Numbered from the stretch's first letter, positions 1 to 8,854 are shown. The stretch: 64,000 bases of DNA from SIG440 sp045120135 (GCA_045120135.1 JBGVEN010000010.1:261461-325460), one strand, 5' to 3'. Program-made: numbers and translations. Notes: generated from the letters alone by a model not told the origin.

Positions 1-1284
1 AAGAATTGCATTGGCAAGTGCCGCTCCCTCAACGGGATCAGTTCCTGCGCCAAGCTCATCAAACAAAATAAGAGAGTCTGGAGTAAATGTATTGAGTATA
101 TGAACTATATTCTTCATATGCGCCGAGAATGTACTAAGGCTTTGCTCTATACTTTGCTCGTCGCCTATATCTGCGTACACACTGTCAAACACAGAAAGAA
201 CTGTTCCGTCACCCGCCGGAACATGAAGACCGGATTGAGCCATCACAGTAAGAAGTCCAACTGTCTTTAGCACAACAGTTTTACCGCCTGTGTTAGGACC
301 GGTAACAACAAGCGTATCGAAATCATAACCCAGACTTATGTTCTGAGGAACAACCTTTGCCGAATCAATTAACGGATGTCTGCCATTTTTTATAAGAAGC
401 TTGCCTTCGTCGTTCATCTCCGGACAAACGGCTTTTTGTTTAACTGCAAGCTTAGCCTTTGCAAAAAGCAAATCTATATCAATAATCCATTCATAGTTAT
501 ATTTAATCTCGTCCTTTATTTCTGCAACAATACCCGTTAGCTCAGTAAGAATTTTTTCAATTTCGTTTTTCTCTTTAATATAAAGAGCCTGAAGTTCGTT
601 ATTTGCTTCAACAACGCCAGTTGGTTCGACAAAAAGCGTACCACCGGATGCTGACATATCATGAACAATACCCGGAACATCGCCTCGGCACTCAGCCTTC
701 ACAGGAACAACATAACGGTCATTTCGCAAAGTAACAATGGGGTCCTGTAAAAACTTAAGATAATGTGGCGAACGAATCATTGAATTAAGAGTATCCTTTA
801 TCTTGTCGCCTGCACGACTTATTTTTCGTCTTATTGCAGAAAGTTCTGTACTTGCATTGTCGGCAATTTCGTCTTCGGATATGATAGCGGAGCTTATCTG
901 TAATTCGATATCCTTGTAAACCGTTAAATTTTCAAAGTACTTTTGCGGCATTTCCTCGCGGTTATCAGCATATTTTTTTAATCTTTCGGTGCATTTTAAT
1001 ACAGCTGCAATATTAAGAAGCTCGACCGTTGACAAACTTCCACCTACATCAATACGCTTAATAGCATAGCTTACAGGTGATACCCTCAGTATCGGGGGTG
1101 TACCGTATTTACAAATTGAAACAACAGCTTTATCCGTGTCAGAAAGCGCTGTTTTTACTGTCGAGAGAGTAACTTCGGGTTCAAGCTCCTCTGCTGCTTT
1201 TTTTGTTTCGTCGTTAACAGCAAGTTCTGCAAGCATTTCGGTTATCTTATTAAATTCAAGGGTTTTTAATGTTTTTTTATCCAT
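1..1284 (-). CDS. mutS2: Endonuclease MutS2, N-terminal part (cut by window edge)
   Basis: MutS-family ATPase that acts on branched DNA or on collided ribosomes, depending on species; cytoplasmic. The visible 428 codons begin at the ATG at 1284 after an AAAGGA ribosome site. They hold the MutS core/clamp region and a clear Walker A motif (GPNTGGKT, about residues 327-335, near 281-303). MutS2 is usually close to 780 residues, so the rest of the ATPase and any Smr nuclease domain lie beyond base 1. The N-terminus starts directly with the core, without the mismatch-reading domain of MutS1, which supports MutS2 rather than MutS. It appears monocistronic from this end. Confidence 0.93.
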   Translation of the reverse strand, partial: MDKKTLKTLEFNKITEMLAELAVNDETKKAAEELEPEVTLSTVKTALSDTDKAVVSICKYGTPPILRVSPVSYAIKRIDVGGSLSTVELLNIAAVLKCTERLKKYADNREEMPQKYFENLTVYKDIELQISSAIISEDEIADNASTELSAIRRKISRAGDKIKDTLNSMIRSPHYLKFLQDPIVTLRNDRYVVPVKAECRGDVPGIVHDMSASGGTLFVEPTGVVEANNELQALYIKEKNEIEKILTELTGIVAEIKDEIKYNYEWIIDIDLLFAKAKLAVKQKAVCPEMNDEGKLLIKNGRHPLIDSAKVVPQNISLGYDFDTLVVTGPNTGGKTVVLKTVGLLTVMAQSGLHVPAGDGTVLSVFDSVYADIGDEQSIEQSLSTFSAHMKNIVHILNTFTPDSLILFDELGAGTDPVEGAALANAIL

Positions 1285-1363
1285 AAAAATCATATTCCTT
1301 TAAATAATCATTTATCATATTATTTTAACACACATAGCTGAATAATGCAACTTTTAAATAATA

Positions 1364-1386
1364 AAAGGGCGAATCAATCGCCCTTT
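1364..1386 (-). terminator. Hairpin downstream of remnant region
   Basis: A perfect 9-bp stem (AAAGGGCGA / TCGCCCTTT) with a 5-nt loop, flanked by A and T tracts. It could end minus-strand transcripts coming from the GntR operon and the remnants. Confidence 0.6.
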
Positions 1387-1389
1387 ATA

Positions 1390-1500
1390 TTATTTTTGAA
1401 CAACTACTGCAATACCATCCGGAATTGTATCAATTTTTTCCAATACTAAAACAGTAAATTTAGCCGTAAAAGTATCCTGTCTTAAATGTGAAAATATTAT
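1390..1500 (-). pseudogene. Unidentified C-terminal coding remnant
   Basis: The minus strand encodes an open frame of about 36 codons ending in TAA at 1390-1392 (ending ...DGIAVVVQK). There is no start codon or ribosome site. I do not recognise the family. It may be the tail of a deleted gene or chance; the neighbouring acetyltransferase fragment makes a decayed region likely. Confidence 0.25.
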
Positions 1501-1532
1501 ATAAATTTTGCTCGTGTAAAATAAAAAAATTA

Positions 1533-1885
1533 TTATTCTATCCAATTAATTTCATTTTGAAGGTTCTCAAGAAATGTGCCTGCATGATCACCATCCATTG
1601 GTGTGTGGTGAAACTGAAAAGATATTGGAAGATGATACCTAAGTAACTTTTTGCGGTATTTGGCCCATATTATAAACGGATTACTAAAAATACCGCTATT
1701 CATTCCAACAGCACTGGCAATCTCCGTATCAATATAGCTAATGTGCCAATTACCGTACTGTCGGCTAACAAATCTCTATCCCGACAATTTTCTGCTACCC
1801 AAGTGATATATTTCAAATAATCAATATTAAATTTATCAAAATTTAGACAATATCGCATAATCATTTGGTTCAATATATCAACCCA
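1533..1885 (-). pseudogene. Chloramphenicol acetyltransferase-like remnant
   Basis: Reading the minus strand, the last 75 or so codons before the TAA at 1533 encode a CAT-family C-terminus. The active-site motif is intact in form: HHTPMDGDHAG matches the family HHxxxDGxH pattern, preceded by LPISFQF and followed by a normal end. Upstream the frame hits an in-frame TAG near 1780 and the coding-like sequence continues in another frame (about 1740-1885), with no start codon or ribosome site. A full CAT is about 215 residues, so this is a 5'-truncated, frameshifted gene. It sits directly downstream of the GntR gene, as if the operon once continued or recombined here. Confidence 0.6.
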
Positions 1886-1896
1886 ATATAAAAGAA

Positions 1897-2634
1897 TTAC
1901 AGTTCTCTGTTCAGATTAAATGTATATTTATCAGTTGAATAATAACCTTTTTTATATTCTATCATCTGCATATTCTTATCCATAATAACAGAATCCAAAA
2001 CTAAAATAGCATCACCCGGTTTTTTATTTAAAAATTTTGCTATTTCCTCGTCTGCGTTTACAGCAAAAACCTTCTGGTCAATTTTGCCGATTTCCAGATT
2101 TATTTGAGCATATAGATCAAAAGTAGAAAAAGGTATACCTTGTTCCTCTAATTCACATGCTTTACGATACATTTCGTCACCATACGGACATCTAATTACT
2201 GAACGGTAAAATACAACAGGCTCATCCATTGAATATCCTAACAAGGAAAGATATGAGGCTCTTTTCCATTCATCGCCATGCAATAAACGTTCAAAATCAT
2301 TTGTCTTTCGTTCCTCATATTTTATAACCTTTGTAAAACCGCTATATCCCATATTTTTTAAAGTAGCACCAAAAGAACTGATTTTTTTAAGTTCAGAGTC
2401 TATTACATTTGTTTTAACAAATGTTCCTTTACCATGTATAGAATATATCATTCCATTATTTTCCAAAATATTCAGTGCTTTTCTTATGGTTATTCGGCTC
2501 ACATTAAACATTTTGCATAAATCATTTTCAGAAGGTAATCTACTCCCTATTGGATATTTTCCAGAATGTATTCCCTCTTCTATATTCTCTTTAATCTGTA
2601 AATACAACGTCTTTGCCAAATAGCTTGAAGTCAC
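1897..2634 (-). CDS. GntR-family (HutC/UTRA) transcriptional regulator
   Basis: DNA-binding repressor or activator with an effector-binding C-terminus. Residues about 10-75 form a winged helix-turn-helix (SRLPSENDLCKMFNVSRITI, then a wing ending in GKGTFV), and residues about 95-240 match the UTRA domain of the HutC subfamily. At 245 residues it has the usual length. It is the last gene of the AtuA-DUF4387-symporter operon, 29 bp after the symporter gene, so it probably responds to that pathway's substrate. The 48-bp palindrome over the operon promoter (5863-5910) is the obvious candidate operator, giving autoregulation; this link is inference. Confidence 0.85.
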   Translation of the reverse strand: MTSSYLAKTLYLQIKENIEEGIHSGKYPIGSRLPSENDLCKMFNVSRITIRKALNILENNGMIYSIHGKGTFVKTNVIDSELKKISSFGATLKNMGYSGFTKVIKYEERKTNDFERLLHGDEWKRASYLSLLGYSMDEPVVFYRSVIRCPYGDEMYRKACELEEQGIPFSTFDLYAQINLEIGKIDQKVFAVNADEEIAKFLNKKPGDAILVLDSVIMDKNMQMIEYKKGYYSTDKYTFNLNREL

Positions 2635-2663
2635 TTTAAAATCAACCTTTCGTGTCAGATTAT

Positions 2664-4049
2664 TTATTTACATTTATGAATTTTTAATATATTCACCAAA
2701 TATCCCAAAAGCATAATGATAGCTGAAATAATAACTCCTATAAAAAGCGGGTCAAATGGTAAAATTCCCCACAATTCAAATGCCAGCACAAACAAGGGCC
2801 CTAAAATTATGGATGCTCCTGCATAAATTTTATTTATCCTGCCTGAACACCAAATTGCACAACAAAGGGGAAGAAATATAGTTGCGCCTCTGAGTCCCAT
2901 AGACATAAAAGCAAATTTTAAAATTGTATCTCCTAATGGTCCCATAGAGAGAACACAAGCAGTAATCAGGATTAACGCAAGCAATATTTTCTCGGTCGCA
3001 ACTTCCGATACCGGTCTTGAATTCCGTCTTAATGCAGGCAAAATATCTCTTCTTATAACCGTAGAAATTCCTAAAGCAAGACCTGCTCCTGTTCCAACTA
3101 CTGCAACAAATAATGCCCCAAGCACAATACCACCCAATAATGGTGGCATGTTTTCTGTAACAAAAAGTGTCAGCGCAGTTTTAGGAACAATCCCCGGGTG
3201 TGTAGAACGCATATACAATCCTACCAAGATTCCTCCAATACCAACAGGCGGAATCATAAACGAACTTATAACCGCACCCTTAACAGCCGTTTTTGAATCG
3301 CTTGATGCAAAAATTGCCTGAGCATAACTCTGAGTTGTTATAACCCCGAGAATCAAAGAAAGGCACGCCCCAAGGTCCTTTCCTGCACCTCGTGCAAACA
3401 AACTTTCAAACCTAATTCTCTCAGGATTATCAATCAATTTTACAAGATTTATAAAGCCTTCTACACCATTCGATATAGCAAGCACCAGAATGCCGCTTGC
3501 TATCATTGCAACGTAAAGAAGCATCATTTTGAGAATTCCAACCCATCCACTTCCCTTAGTTCCGCCAAAAATAACATACAGCACCATAAATAATGCCGAA
3601 ATCAACAGCGATAAATAAAGAGGTATAGAGGGGGCTGCCATTGCAATAATAGCTGTAGCTGCAATTAATTGAGAAATAATATTTATAAAACTTCCGAACG
3701 AGGACAGAACTGATGCTATCAGTCCATTATTTTTACCATATTCACTTGTAATAAATCCTATAAGAGTCTTGTGTCCGCTTTTGTATAGTGGTTTTGCAAA
3801 AAAAACAGCAAGAACCAGGCAGGCTATTCCGCTACCAAGTGTAAACCACCATGCACTCATTCCGTACTGATATGCAAGCTGTGCTGTTCCGACTGTTGAA
3901 GAACCACCAACAAGCGTTCCCATAATAATGCCTGCAACGACTAAAGAATTTGCCCCTTTTTTCTGTTTTTCTGCTTTGCTTGAATATATGCTTAATCCAA
4001 CAATAGACAAAAGCGTAATAATAATACCTATGTAATGCTTTAAGTTCAT
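2664..4049 (-). CDS. Sodium:solute symporter (SSS family)
   Basis: Integral membrane protein of 461 residues with about 12-13 hydrophobic segments, predicted to import a small organic solute with Na+. The N-terminal part contains the glycine/serine-rich pattern typical of SSS transporters (MGTLVGGSSTVGTAQLAY, about residues 42-60), followed by GMSAWWFTLGSGIACLVL. The substrate cannot be read from sequence; clustering with AtuA/DUF4387 genes suggests a carboxylic or branched acyl compound taken up for catabolism. It has its own promoter-like sequence in the 97-bp gap to DUF4387 as well as the operon promoter upstream. Confidence 0.85.
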   Translation of the reverse strand: MNLKHYIGIIITLLSIVGLSIYSSKAEKQKKGANSLVVAGIIMGTLVGGSSTVGTAQLAYQYGMSAWWFTLGSGIACLVLAVFFAKPLYKSGHKTLIGFITSEYGKNNGLIASVLSSFGSFINIISQLIAATAIIAMAAPSIPLYLSLLISALFMVLYVIFGGTKGSGWVGILKMMLLYVAMIASGILVLAISNGVEGFINLVKLIDNPERIRFESLFARGAGKDLGACLSLILGVITTQSYAQAIFASSDSKTAVKGAVISSFMIPPVGIGGILVGLYMRSTHPGIVPKTALTLFVTENMPPLLGGIVLGALFVAVVGTGAGLALGISTVIRRDILPALRRNSRPVSEVATEKILLALILITACVLSMGPLGDTILKFAFMSMGLRGATIFLPLCCAIWCSGRINKIYAGASIILGPLFVLAFELWGILPFDPLFIGVIISAIIMLLGYLVNILKIHKCK

Positions 4050-4074
4050 TAATATTCACTTCCTATTTAATGTT

Positions 4075-4103
4075 ATTATACAATAAATTCGGGCGATAAT
4101 CAA
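4075..4103 (-). promoter_or_regulatory. Internal promoter for symporter-GntR, overlapping a hairpin
   Basis: TTGATT (4098-4103), a 17-bp spacer and TATAAT (4075-4080) on the minus strand. It overlaps the perfect 11-bp inverted repeat 4085-4095/4112-4122 (AAATTCGGGCG / CGCCCGAATTT). That hairpin, followed by a weak U-run, could partially terminate or stabilise the upstream AtuA-DUF4387 mRNA. Confidence 0.6.
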
Positions 4104-4146
4104 TATGATACCGCCCGAATTTGAAAATTATTTGTATTTTTTACTC

Positions 4147-4473
4147 TTAGTCCTCTACCGGAATTTCAACATCATATAAAGGTGGGTATTGCTGACATCC
4201 AAACACATCACCTTCACCAAAAGAACCTGATGGTTTTAAACGATTAATTGTAAACTTTATTGCAAGTCCCGGTTCAAACTCAACAAAATCTGCAATTCTG
4301 CTGTCATCTATACCATATATTTTCTTTACGGTTTCACGTGTGAAGGCACCAGAATTTTTAACAAGCTCATAGTTTTCCTTTTCACGAAAGATTATGTCAA
4401 ACGTTATTCGGTCGGTTCCTGCGTTTTTACTACGAATTGTTTTTGCAAGGTCTAATAATTTTACAGTTTTCAT
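4147..4473 (-). CDS. DUF4387 family protein
   Basis: A 108-residue protein matching what I know of DUF4387: it opens with LLDLAKTIRSKNAGTD and contains ITFDIIF and INRLKPSGSFGEGDVFG. The family has no established activity. It is repeatedly encoded next to, or fused with, AtuA-like (DUF1446) proteins, and here it starts 5 bp after the AtuA stop, so the two are probably translated together and may form one enzyme or complex. No signal peptide or membrane segment is visible. Confidence 0.8.
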   Translation of the reverse strand: MKTVKLLDLAKTIRSKNAGTDRITFDIIFREKENYELVKNSGAFTRETVKKIYGIDDSRIADFVEFEPGLAIKFTINRLKPSGSFGEGDVFGCQQYPPLYDVEIPVED

Positions 4474-4478
4474 TTTGC

Positions 4479-5849
4479 TTACTCTCCAATCTCAATCATT
4501 GTAATAGGAAATAGTTCAAGCGGATCATCAACTTCTACAGTGTGGTCCATAGTCCAAACATATGCAGGTGACATTTCAACAACTTCATCCATAACAAATG
4601 CTGCTGTTCCCGCAGTTCCCTTAACTTCAGGAAGTCTTGCATAAAATAACTGACGTGTACCAACAAGTGCAACCTCTTCTGCAACTTCCTTAGTCTTAGC
4701 AACACCTTCAACAACAACCATAAGCTCGTGTGATTTTGTTTCCTTAATTGGCTCTAAATCACCCATAACACCGTTTTTACCAAATACACGGTAACTTACC
4801 TCGTACCAATCGTCAGGACGACGCTCTTTTATCTGAGATTTAGCCCAATCTATAACCTGATCTATATTCTTGATTGTGTATGGGTCACGAATACCTGCAA
4901 GACCTAAGTAACGGTAACCAACAAAGCCTGAACCCTCAAGCTTTACTTTTACTCTTCCGTCAATCGGTACAAATTTAGCACCTGTGATACGGCATGTTTT
5001 TTCGTCGTACTGCTCATATACACATTCGCTCATATCCATCATACCGCCTGCCACATACTCATAGTAAGGGTTAGTTCTTTCATACATTGCATGACCTGCA
5101 ACAGAAGCAGGAGTACAACGCTGGAAGGGAGCCATCGCAGTAACCTTTACATCATCCTTTGTAACAGTACCGATAACACTTTCTTTTGCACCATAGGGCT
5201 CGCAGCAGAATGACGCACATTCAAGAACCTTACCAGTATAATATGCCATATTTTCCGGAATACCTTCATAAATAGCAGGTGCTGCAAATACGCAGGCATC
5301 GGATGTACGGCCACCAATGATAACATCTGCGCCCATTTCAAGTGCTTTAATAAAAGGATGAACGCCCGCAACTGCTACAATACGATCGGTTTTGTCAAGT
5401 TCCTCAATAGTAAGTTCGTCTCTTCCGTCCAAGCCTTCAATATGTTCTCCTGCTACCATTTTTTCACGGAGATATTCTTTATCTACTTCTGAATAGAAAT
5501 ATGCTAATTTGAAAGGCTTTAAGTTGTGTTTTTTAGCCATGTCCTTGATAAAGTTAACATACATATCAACACGGCTGTTAGTTCCCGTATCACCGGCTGA
5601 ACCGATAATCATAGGAACACCCTGTTCTCTTGCTTTAAGAAGCATCAATTCAATATCATGATACTGATGATCAGGATGACTTGCACATTTATCAGCACCT
5701 AAAGGCACAGGACCAATGTCGTCACTGCCACTATCACAACAATAGTAATCCGGTTTTGTATCAGCACCAATGAAGAAGCTTTCTTCCTTTGTGGGTGCAA
5801 AGCCTAAATGTCCGTTTGGTGAAATAATTCTAACTACATCTTTTGCCAT
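4479..5849 (-). CDS. AtuA-family (DUF1446) acyclic terpene utilisation-like protein
   Basis: A 456-residue cytoplasmic protein resembling the AtuA/DUF1446 family, named for a Pseudomonas citronellol/geraniol utilisation gene whose exact reaction is unsettled. Visible features are an N-terminal segment with CDSGSDDIGPVPLG, then IIGSAGDTGTNSR (about residues 100-112) and MGADVIIGGRTSDACVFAAP (about 172-191), all glycine-rich loops of the family. In Clostridia such genes sit in small catabolic operons with DUF4387, a transporter and a GntR regulator, exactly as here. The start is fixed by AGGAGG at 5857-5862. Being promoter-proximal, it is probably the main enzyme of the operon; the substrate is unknown. 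Confidence 0.82.
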   Translation of the reverse strand: MAKDVVRIISPNGHLGFAPTKEESFFIGADTKPDYYCCDSGSDDIGPVPLGADKCASHPDHQYHDIELMLLKAREQGVPMIIGSAGDTGTNSRVDMYVNFIKDMAKKHNLKPFKLAYFYSEVDKEYLREKMVAGEHIEGLDGRDELTIEELDKTDRIVAVAGVHPFIKALEMGADVIIGGRTSDACVFAAPAIYEGIPENMAYYTGKVLECASFCCEPYGAKESVIGTVTKDDVKVTAMAPFQRCTPASVAGHAMYERTNPYYEYVAGGMMDMSECVYEQYDEKTCRITGAKFVPIDGRVKVKLEGSGFVGYRYLGLAGIRDPYTIKNIDQVIDWAKSQIKERRPDDWYEVSYRVFGKNGVMGDLEPIKETKSHELMVVVEGVAKTKEVAEEVALVGTRQLFYARLPEVKGTAGTAAFVMDEVVEMSPAYVWTMDHTVEVDDPLELFPITMIEIGE

Positions 5850-5862
5850 TTTGATAACCTCC

Positions 5863-5910
5863 TGGTATTATTGACATAACTTGTTATAACAAGTTATGTC
5901 AATAATACCA
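5863..5910. promoter_or_regulatory. Perfect 48-bp palindrome over the AtuA-operon -10 (candidate GntR operator)
   Basis: Bases 5863-5910 equal their own reverse complement, centred on GTTATAAC at 5883-5890. The right part contains the minus-strand -10 element and the left end abuts the AGGAGG of the AtuA gene. GT-N-TA-N-AC-like centres are typical of HutC-type GntR operators. In RNA it could form a 24-bp hairpin immediately before the ribosome site. Confidence 0.75.
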
Positions 5911-5930
5911 TATCCGGAGTTTCTTGTCAA
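5902..5930 (-). promoter_or_regulatory. Promoter of the AtuA operon
   Basis: Minus strand TTGACA (5925-5930), 17-bp spacer, TATTAT (5902-5907). The -10 lies inside the 48-bp palindrome, so a bound dimer would block RNA polymerase. Confidence 0.85.
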
Positions 5931-6086
5931 TATTTTTTTATTTTTTACTTCTATAATTTTAAATAAATTGTCCGGTAGTTTTAATGTACTATTTTTTCTT
6001 TCCGCATAAATGTTTAAGCTTTTTATAAATGTCGTATTTCCTATTTTACCATTTTCCGGCATTTCGTCGCAAAAGCACAAAACAAT

Positions 6087-7370
6087 TTAGAATGTCATTT
6101 CAACAAATCGCTTAAAGGTTCTTATAGCAAGACATAATGAAAGTATTGCTAACAATATGAGGACGGGCCATGTTGCAATAAGTGTACGCCAGCCGAACAG
6201 TTCGGCAATACGTGGCATAACATACGCCGCAAGCATAAAACTGAGTGCTGTTCCTGCGTTCATTAAACCGGCTGCTGTACCGCTCTTTCCGTATTTAACA
6301 AAATGCATATTATAATAGTTTCTAAGCAAATTTACTACAGATTCGAGACATGCAATAATGCAAAGCATAGCAATCATTATTCCAACAGAAATAGTTCCTA
6401 CAAAAGAACATACAATCAAGAATGGAATCATTGCCGCAAGAACAACCATTGTTCCTACAACTTCGTTGTGAATTTTATCTACTATTTTTCTTGCGATAAG
6501 TGTGCCCACCATTCCTGACAAGATAAGAACAGTGGTGAGTATATTACCAAGTGACGGAGAAATATTATCGTAATTTTCAACAAACATTACCGACGCAAGA
6601 GATGACCGACTCTGGCTAACCACAACTGCAAGAATTGTGCTTAAAAGCATAAAGAAAAATCCGCTTGCAATAAGTATTTTTATAGTTGGAACATCCGGTT
6701 TTGTTTTTTGTTTGCTATCGGCTTGTTCTGCGGAGTCTTCCTTTTTATCCCATATCATGTATGGATTGAGATGACGTTCATATATATGCAAAACAACTGC
6801 AAATATTGAAAGAATTATAGCAGAAAACGCAAAGTTATACTCCCAGCTAGGGACAATTGCGGCAAGCAAATATGACATAACAAGCCCTGCGGTACTTGTA
6901 AATGAAATATAAAATGTCATTTGCGTTCTGTCACTTCTGACAAGCTGTGACGAAATAATTTTAAAAACAGACGGCCATATACCGAACTGAACCATCCCGT
7001 TAAACATCCACGCAGCCAGCATTACATAGTAGTTCTGATTAAAGAAAATAACAGCATTTGCAGCTGCAGCACCAATCAAACCAATTTTAATCATTCGTTC
7101 AGGGCTAAATCTGTCAGAAAAAAGACCACCTACAATCTGGAGTGGTGTATATACCACATAAAACATTGCAGTAATAAAGCCCGTTTGGGATTTTGTGAGC
7201 ACGCCCTCGGCAACAATACTGGCAAGAGCACCGTTATAGCAGTTTTTTGTCATAAAGACAACAGCATAAAGCACCCATATAAACCAAAAAAATACTCTGC
7301 TTTCCTTTCGATTTTCAAGATGGATATTGACATCCTTTTCGATATTAATACCAATTTCTGATGTATTCAT
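6087..7370 (-). CDS. MFS transporter (organophosphate/sugar-phosphate permease-like)
   Basis: A 427-residue major facilitator protein with about 12 membrane segments and a hydrophilic central loop rich in K/D/E (about residues 203-222). After the first helix there is the loop GGLFSDRFSPERM (about residues 81-93), the MFS inter-helix 2/3 signature in the form seen in GlpT/UhpT-like and related anion permeases. The N-terminal 24 residues are hydrophilic and cytoplasmic. It is transcribed alone, divergently from pyrC; the start follows AAAGGAAG. The substrate is unknown. It could be a further transporter of the neighbouring AtuA pathway, but it has its own promoter. Confidence 0.8.
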   Translation of the reverse strand: MNTSEIGINIEKDVNIHLENRKESRVFFWFIWVLYAVVFMTKNCYNGALASIVAEGVLTKSQTGFITAMFYVVYTPLQIVGGLFSDRFSPERMIKIGLIGAAAANAVIFFNQNYYVMLAAWMFNGMVQFGIWPSVFKIISSQLVRSDRTQMTFYISFTSTAGLVMSYLLAAIVPSWEYNFAFSAIILSIFAVVLHIYERHLNPYMIWDKKEDSAEQADSKQKTKPDVPTIKILIASGFFFMLLSTILAVVVSQSRSSLASVMFVENYDNISPSLGNILTTVLILSGMVGTLIARKIVDKIHNEVVGTMVVLAAMIPFLIVCSFVGTISVGIMIAMLCIIACLESVVNLLRNYYNMHFVKYGKSGTAAGLMNAGTALSFMLAAYVMPRIAELFGWRTLIATWPVLILLAILSLCLAIRTFKRFVEMTF

Positions 7371-7408
7371 ACGGACGCTTCCTTTATGTAAATTTTTCTT
7401 TCCCGTAA

Positions 7409-7437
7409 ATTATACAACAACTTTACATATAAAGCAA
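7409..7437 (-). promoter_or_regulatory. Promoter of the MFS gene
   Basis: Minus strand TTGCTT (7432-7437), 17-bp spacer, TATAAT (7409-7414), about 39 bp before the start codon. Confidence 0.7.
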
Positions 7438-7511
7438 ATATTTTATGCAATTTACGAAAAATTTTCTTAAAATTTCAAATGTATTTTTTACAAAATCTTT
7501 CTTTAATACTG

Positions 7512-7540
7512 TTGACACATTTTTTAATTTGTGATAAAAT
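7512..7540 (+). promoter_or_regulatory. Promoter of the pyr operon
   Basis: TTGACA (7512-7517), 17-bp spacer, TAAAAT (7535-7540). The distance to the pyrC ATG is only about 28 bp, so the leader has no room for a PyrR-type attenuator. Confidence 0.85.
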
Positions 7541-7568
7541 ATATGAAAATGTCAGAAAGGAATTTACC

Positions 7569-8834
7569 ATGAATTGTATATTAAAAGATGCACAGGTTTA
7601 TATCGGCGGCAAGCTCGTAAAACAGGATATTTTTATTGCTGACGGCAAAGTGTTTCTTGAATACTCTCCTCTTTTTTCTGATTTCACAGTTATTCCTTTT
7701 AATAATAGATTTATTTTCCCCGGTTTTACAGATGTTCACGTTCATCTGAGAGAGCCGGGTTTTTTGTATAAGGAAACTATTGAAACCGGAACAAAAGCTT
7801 CGGCACGGGGTGGGTATACAACCGTTTGCGCTATGCCTAATCTTGTTCCTTCGCCGGATTCTGTTGAAAACGTTACGCCCCAACTTGATGCAATAAAAAA
7901 TACAGCTGTTATTGATGTTTATCCCTTTGGAACGATTACCAAAGGCAGTAAGGGCGAGGAGCTCTCGGATATGAAAGAAATTGCTGATCTCGTCTGCGGT
8001 TTTTCGGATGACGGCAAAGGCGTTCAATCCCCCGAAATAATGGAAAAAGCGATGTATGAGGCAAAAAAGCTCGGCAAGATTATCTCTGAACATTGCGAGG
8101 ACAACACTCTTCTTCACGGCGGATATATTCATAACGGAGAATATGCAAAAGCACACGGGCATAAGGGTATTTGTTCAGAAAGCGAATGGGGACCGATAAA
8201 GCGTGACCTTGAGCTTGTTCGAAAAACAGAATGTTCATATCATGTATGTCATATTTCCACAAAAGAAAGTGTTGAGCTTATCCGACAGGCTAAAAAAGAA
8301 GGTCTTGATGTCACTTGTGAAACAGGACCGCATTATCTTGTTTTATCGGATAAAGACCTCCAGGAAGACGGACGTTTTAAAATGAACCCTCCTCTTCGCA
8401 GCGAAGCTGACAGAATTGCTTTAATTGAGGGACTAAAAGACGGAACTATAGATATGATTGCAACCGACCACGCACCACATTCCGCTGAGGAAAAGGGCAA
8501 AGGTCTTAAAGACAGTCTTATGGGAATTGTCGGGATAGAAACTGCATTCCCCATTCTCTACACATTCCTTGTAAAAAACAATATCATCACATTGGAAAAA
8601 TTACTTTCTCTTCTGTGTGATAACCCAAGAAAACGCTTCAAAATCGGGGCAGAAATTAAGAACGGCAGTCCTGCAAATCTTACAGTTTTTGACCTGGATA
8701 TGAAATATAAAATTAATCCCGAGGACTTCCTTTCAAAAGGTCGTAGCACACCCTTTGCGGATTACGAGGTCTTTGGTAAATGTCTTATGACCATACATCA
8801 CGGTGAGATTGTGTGGCAGGAACAGAAAATATAA
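7569..8834 (+). CDS. pyrC: Dihydroorotase
   Basis: Class I dihydroorotase: cyclises N-carbamoyl-aspartate to dihydroorotate, third step of UMP synthesis, cytoplasmic, zinc-dependent. The metal site DVHVHLREPG is at about residues 55-64, and the later metal/catalytic motif ATDHAPHS is clear at about 298-305. The first in-frame ATG with a ribosome site (AGAAAGGA at 7555-7562) is at 7569, giving 421 residues; a longer frame from 7479 would run through the promoter and is rejected. It is the first gene of the eight-gene pyr operon and is followed after 20 bp by carB. Confidence 0.95.
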   Translation: MNCILKDAQVYIGGKLVKQDIFIADGKVFLEYSPLFSDFTVIPFNNRFIFPGFTDVHVHLREPGFLYKETIETGTKASARGGYTTVCAMPNLVPSPDSVENVTPQLDAIKNTAVIDVYPFGTITKGSKGEELSDMKEIADLVCGFSDDGKGVQSPEIMEKAMYEAKKLGKIISEHCEDNTLLHGGYIHNGEYAKAHGHKGICSESEWGPIKRDLELVRKTECSYHVCHISTKESVELIRQAKKEGLDVTCETGPHYLVLSDKDLQEDGRFKMNPPLRSEADRIALIEGLKDGTIDMIATDHAPHSAEEKGKGLKDSLMGIVGIETAFPILYTFLVKNNIITLEKLLSLLCDNPRKRFKIGAEIKNGSPANLTVFDLDMKYKINPEDFLSKGRSTPFADYEVFGKCLMTIHHGEIVWQEQKI

Positions 8835-8854
8835 ATCAAGGAGGCAAAATTTAA

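Noticed and set aside
3832..4059. Alternate frame overlapping the symporter start
   Set aside because: It overlaps the well-supported symporter coding sequence in another frame and resembles no protein.
5868..6080. Minus-strand frame of 70 codons upstream of the AtuA gene
   Set aside because: It contains the AtuA promoter and the 48-bp palindrome, has no ribosome site and no recognisable sequence.
7479..7568. Upstream extension of pyrC to 451 residues
   Set aside because: The extension covers the consensus promoter; the start at 7569 has a good ribosome site and a normal dihydroorotase N-terminus.
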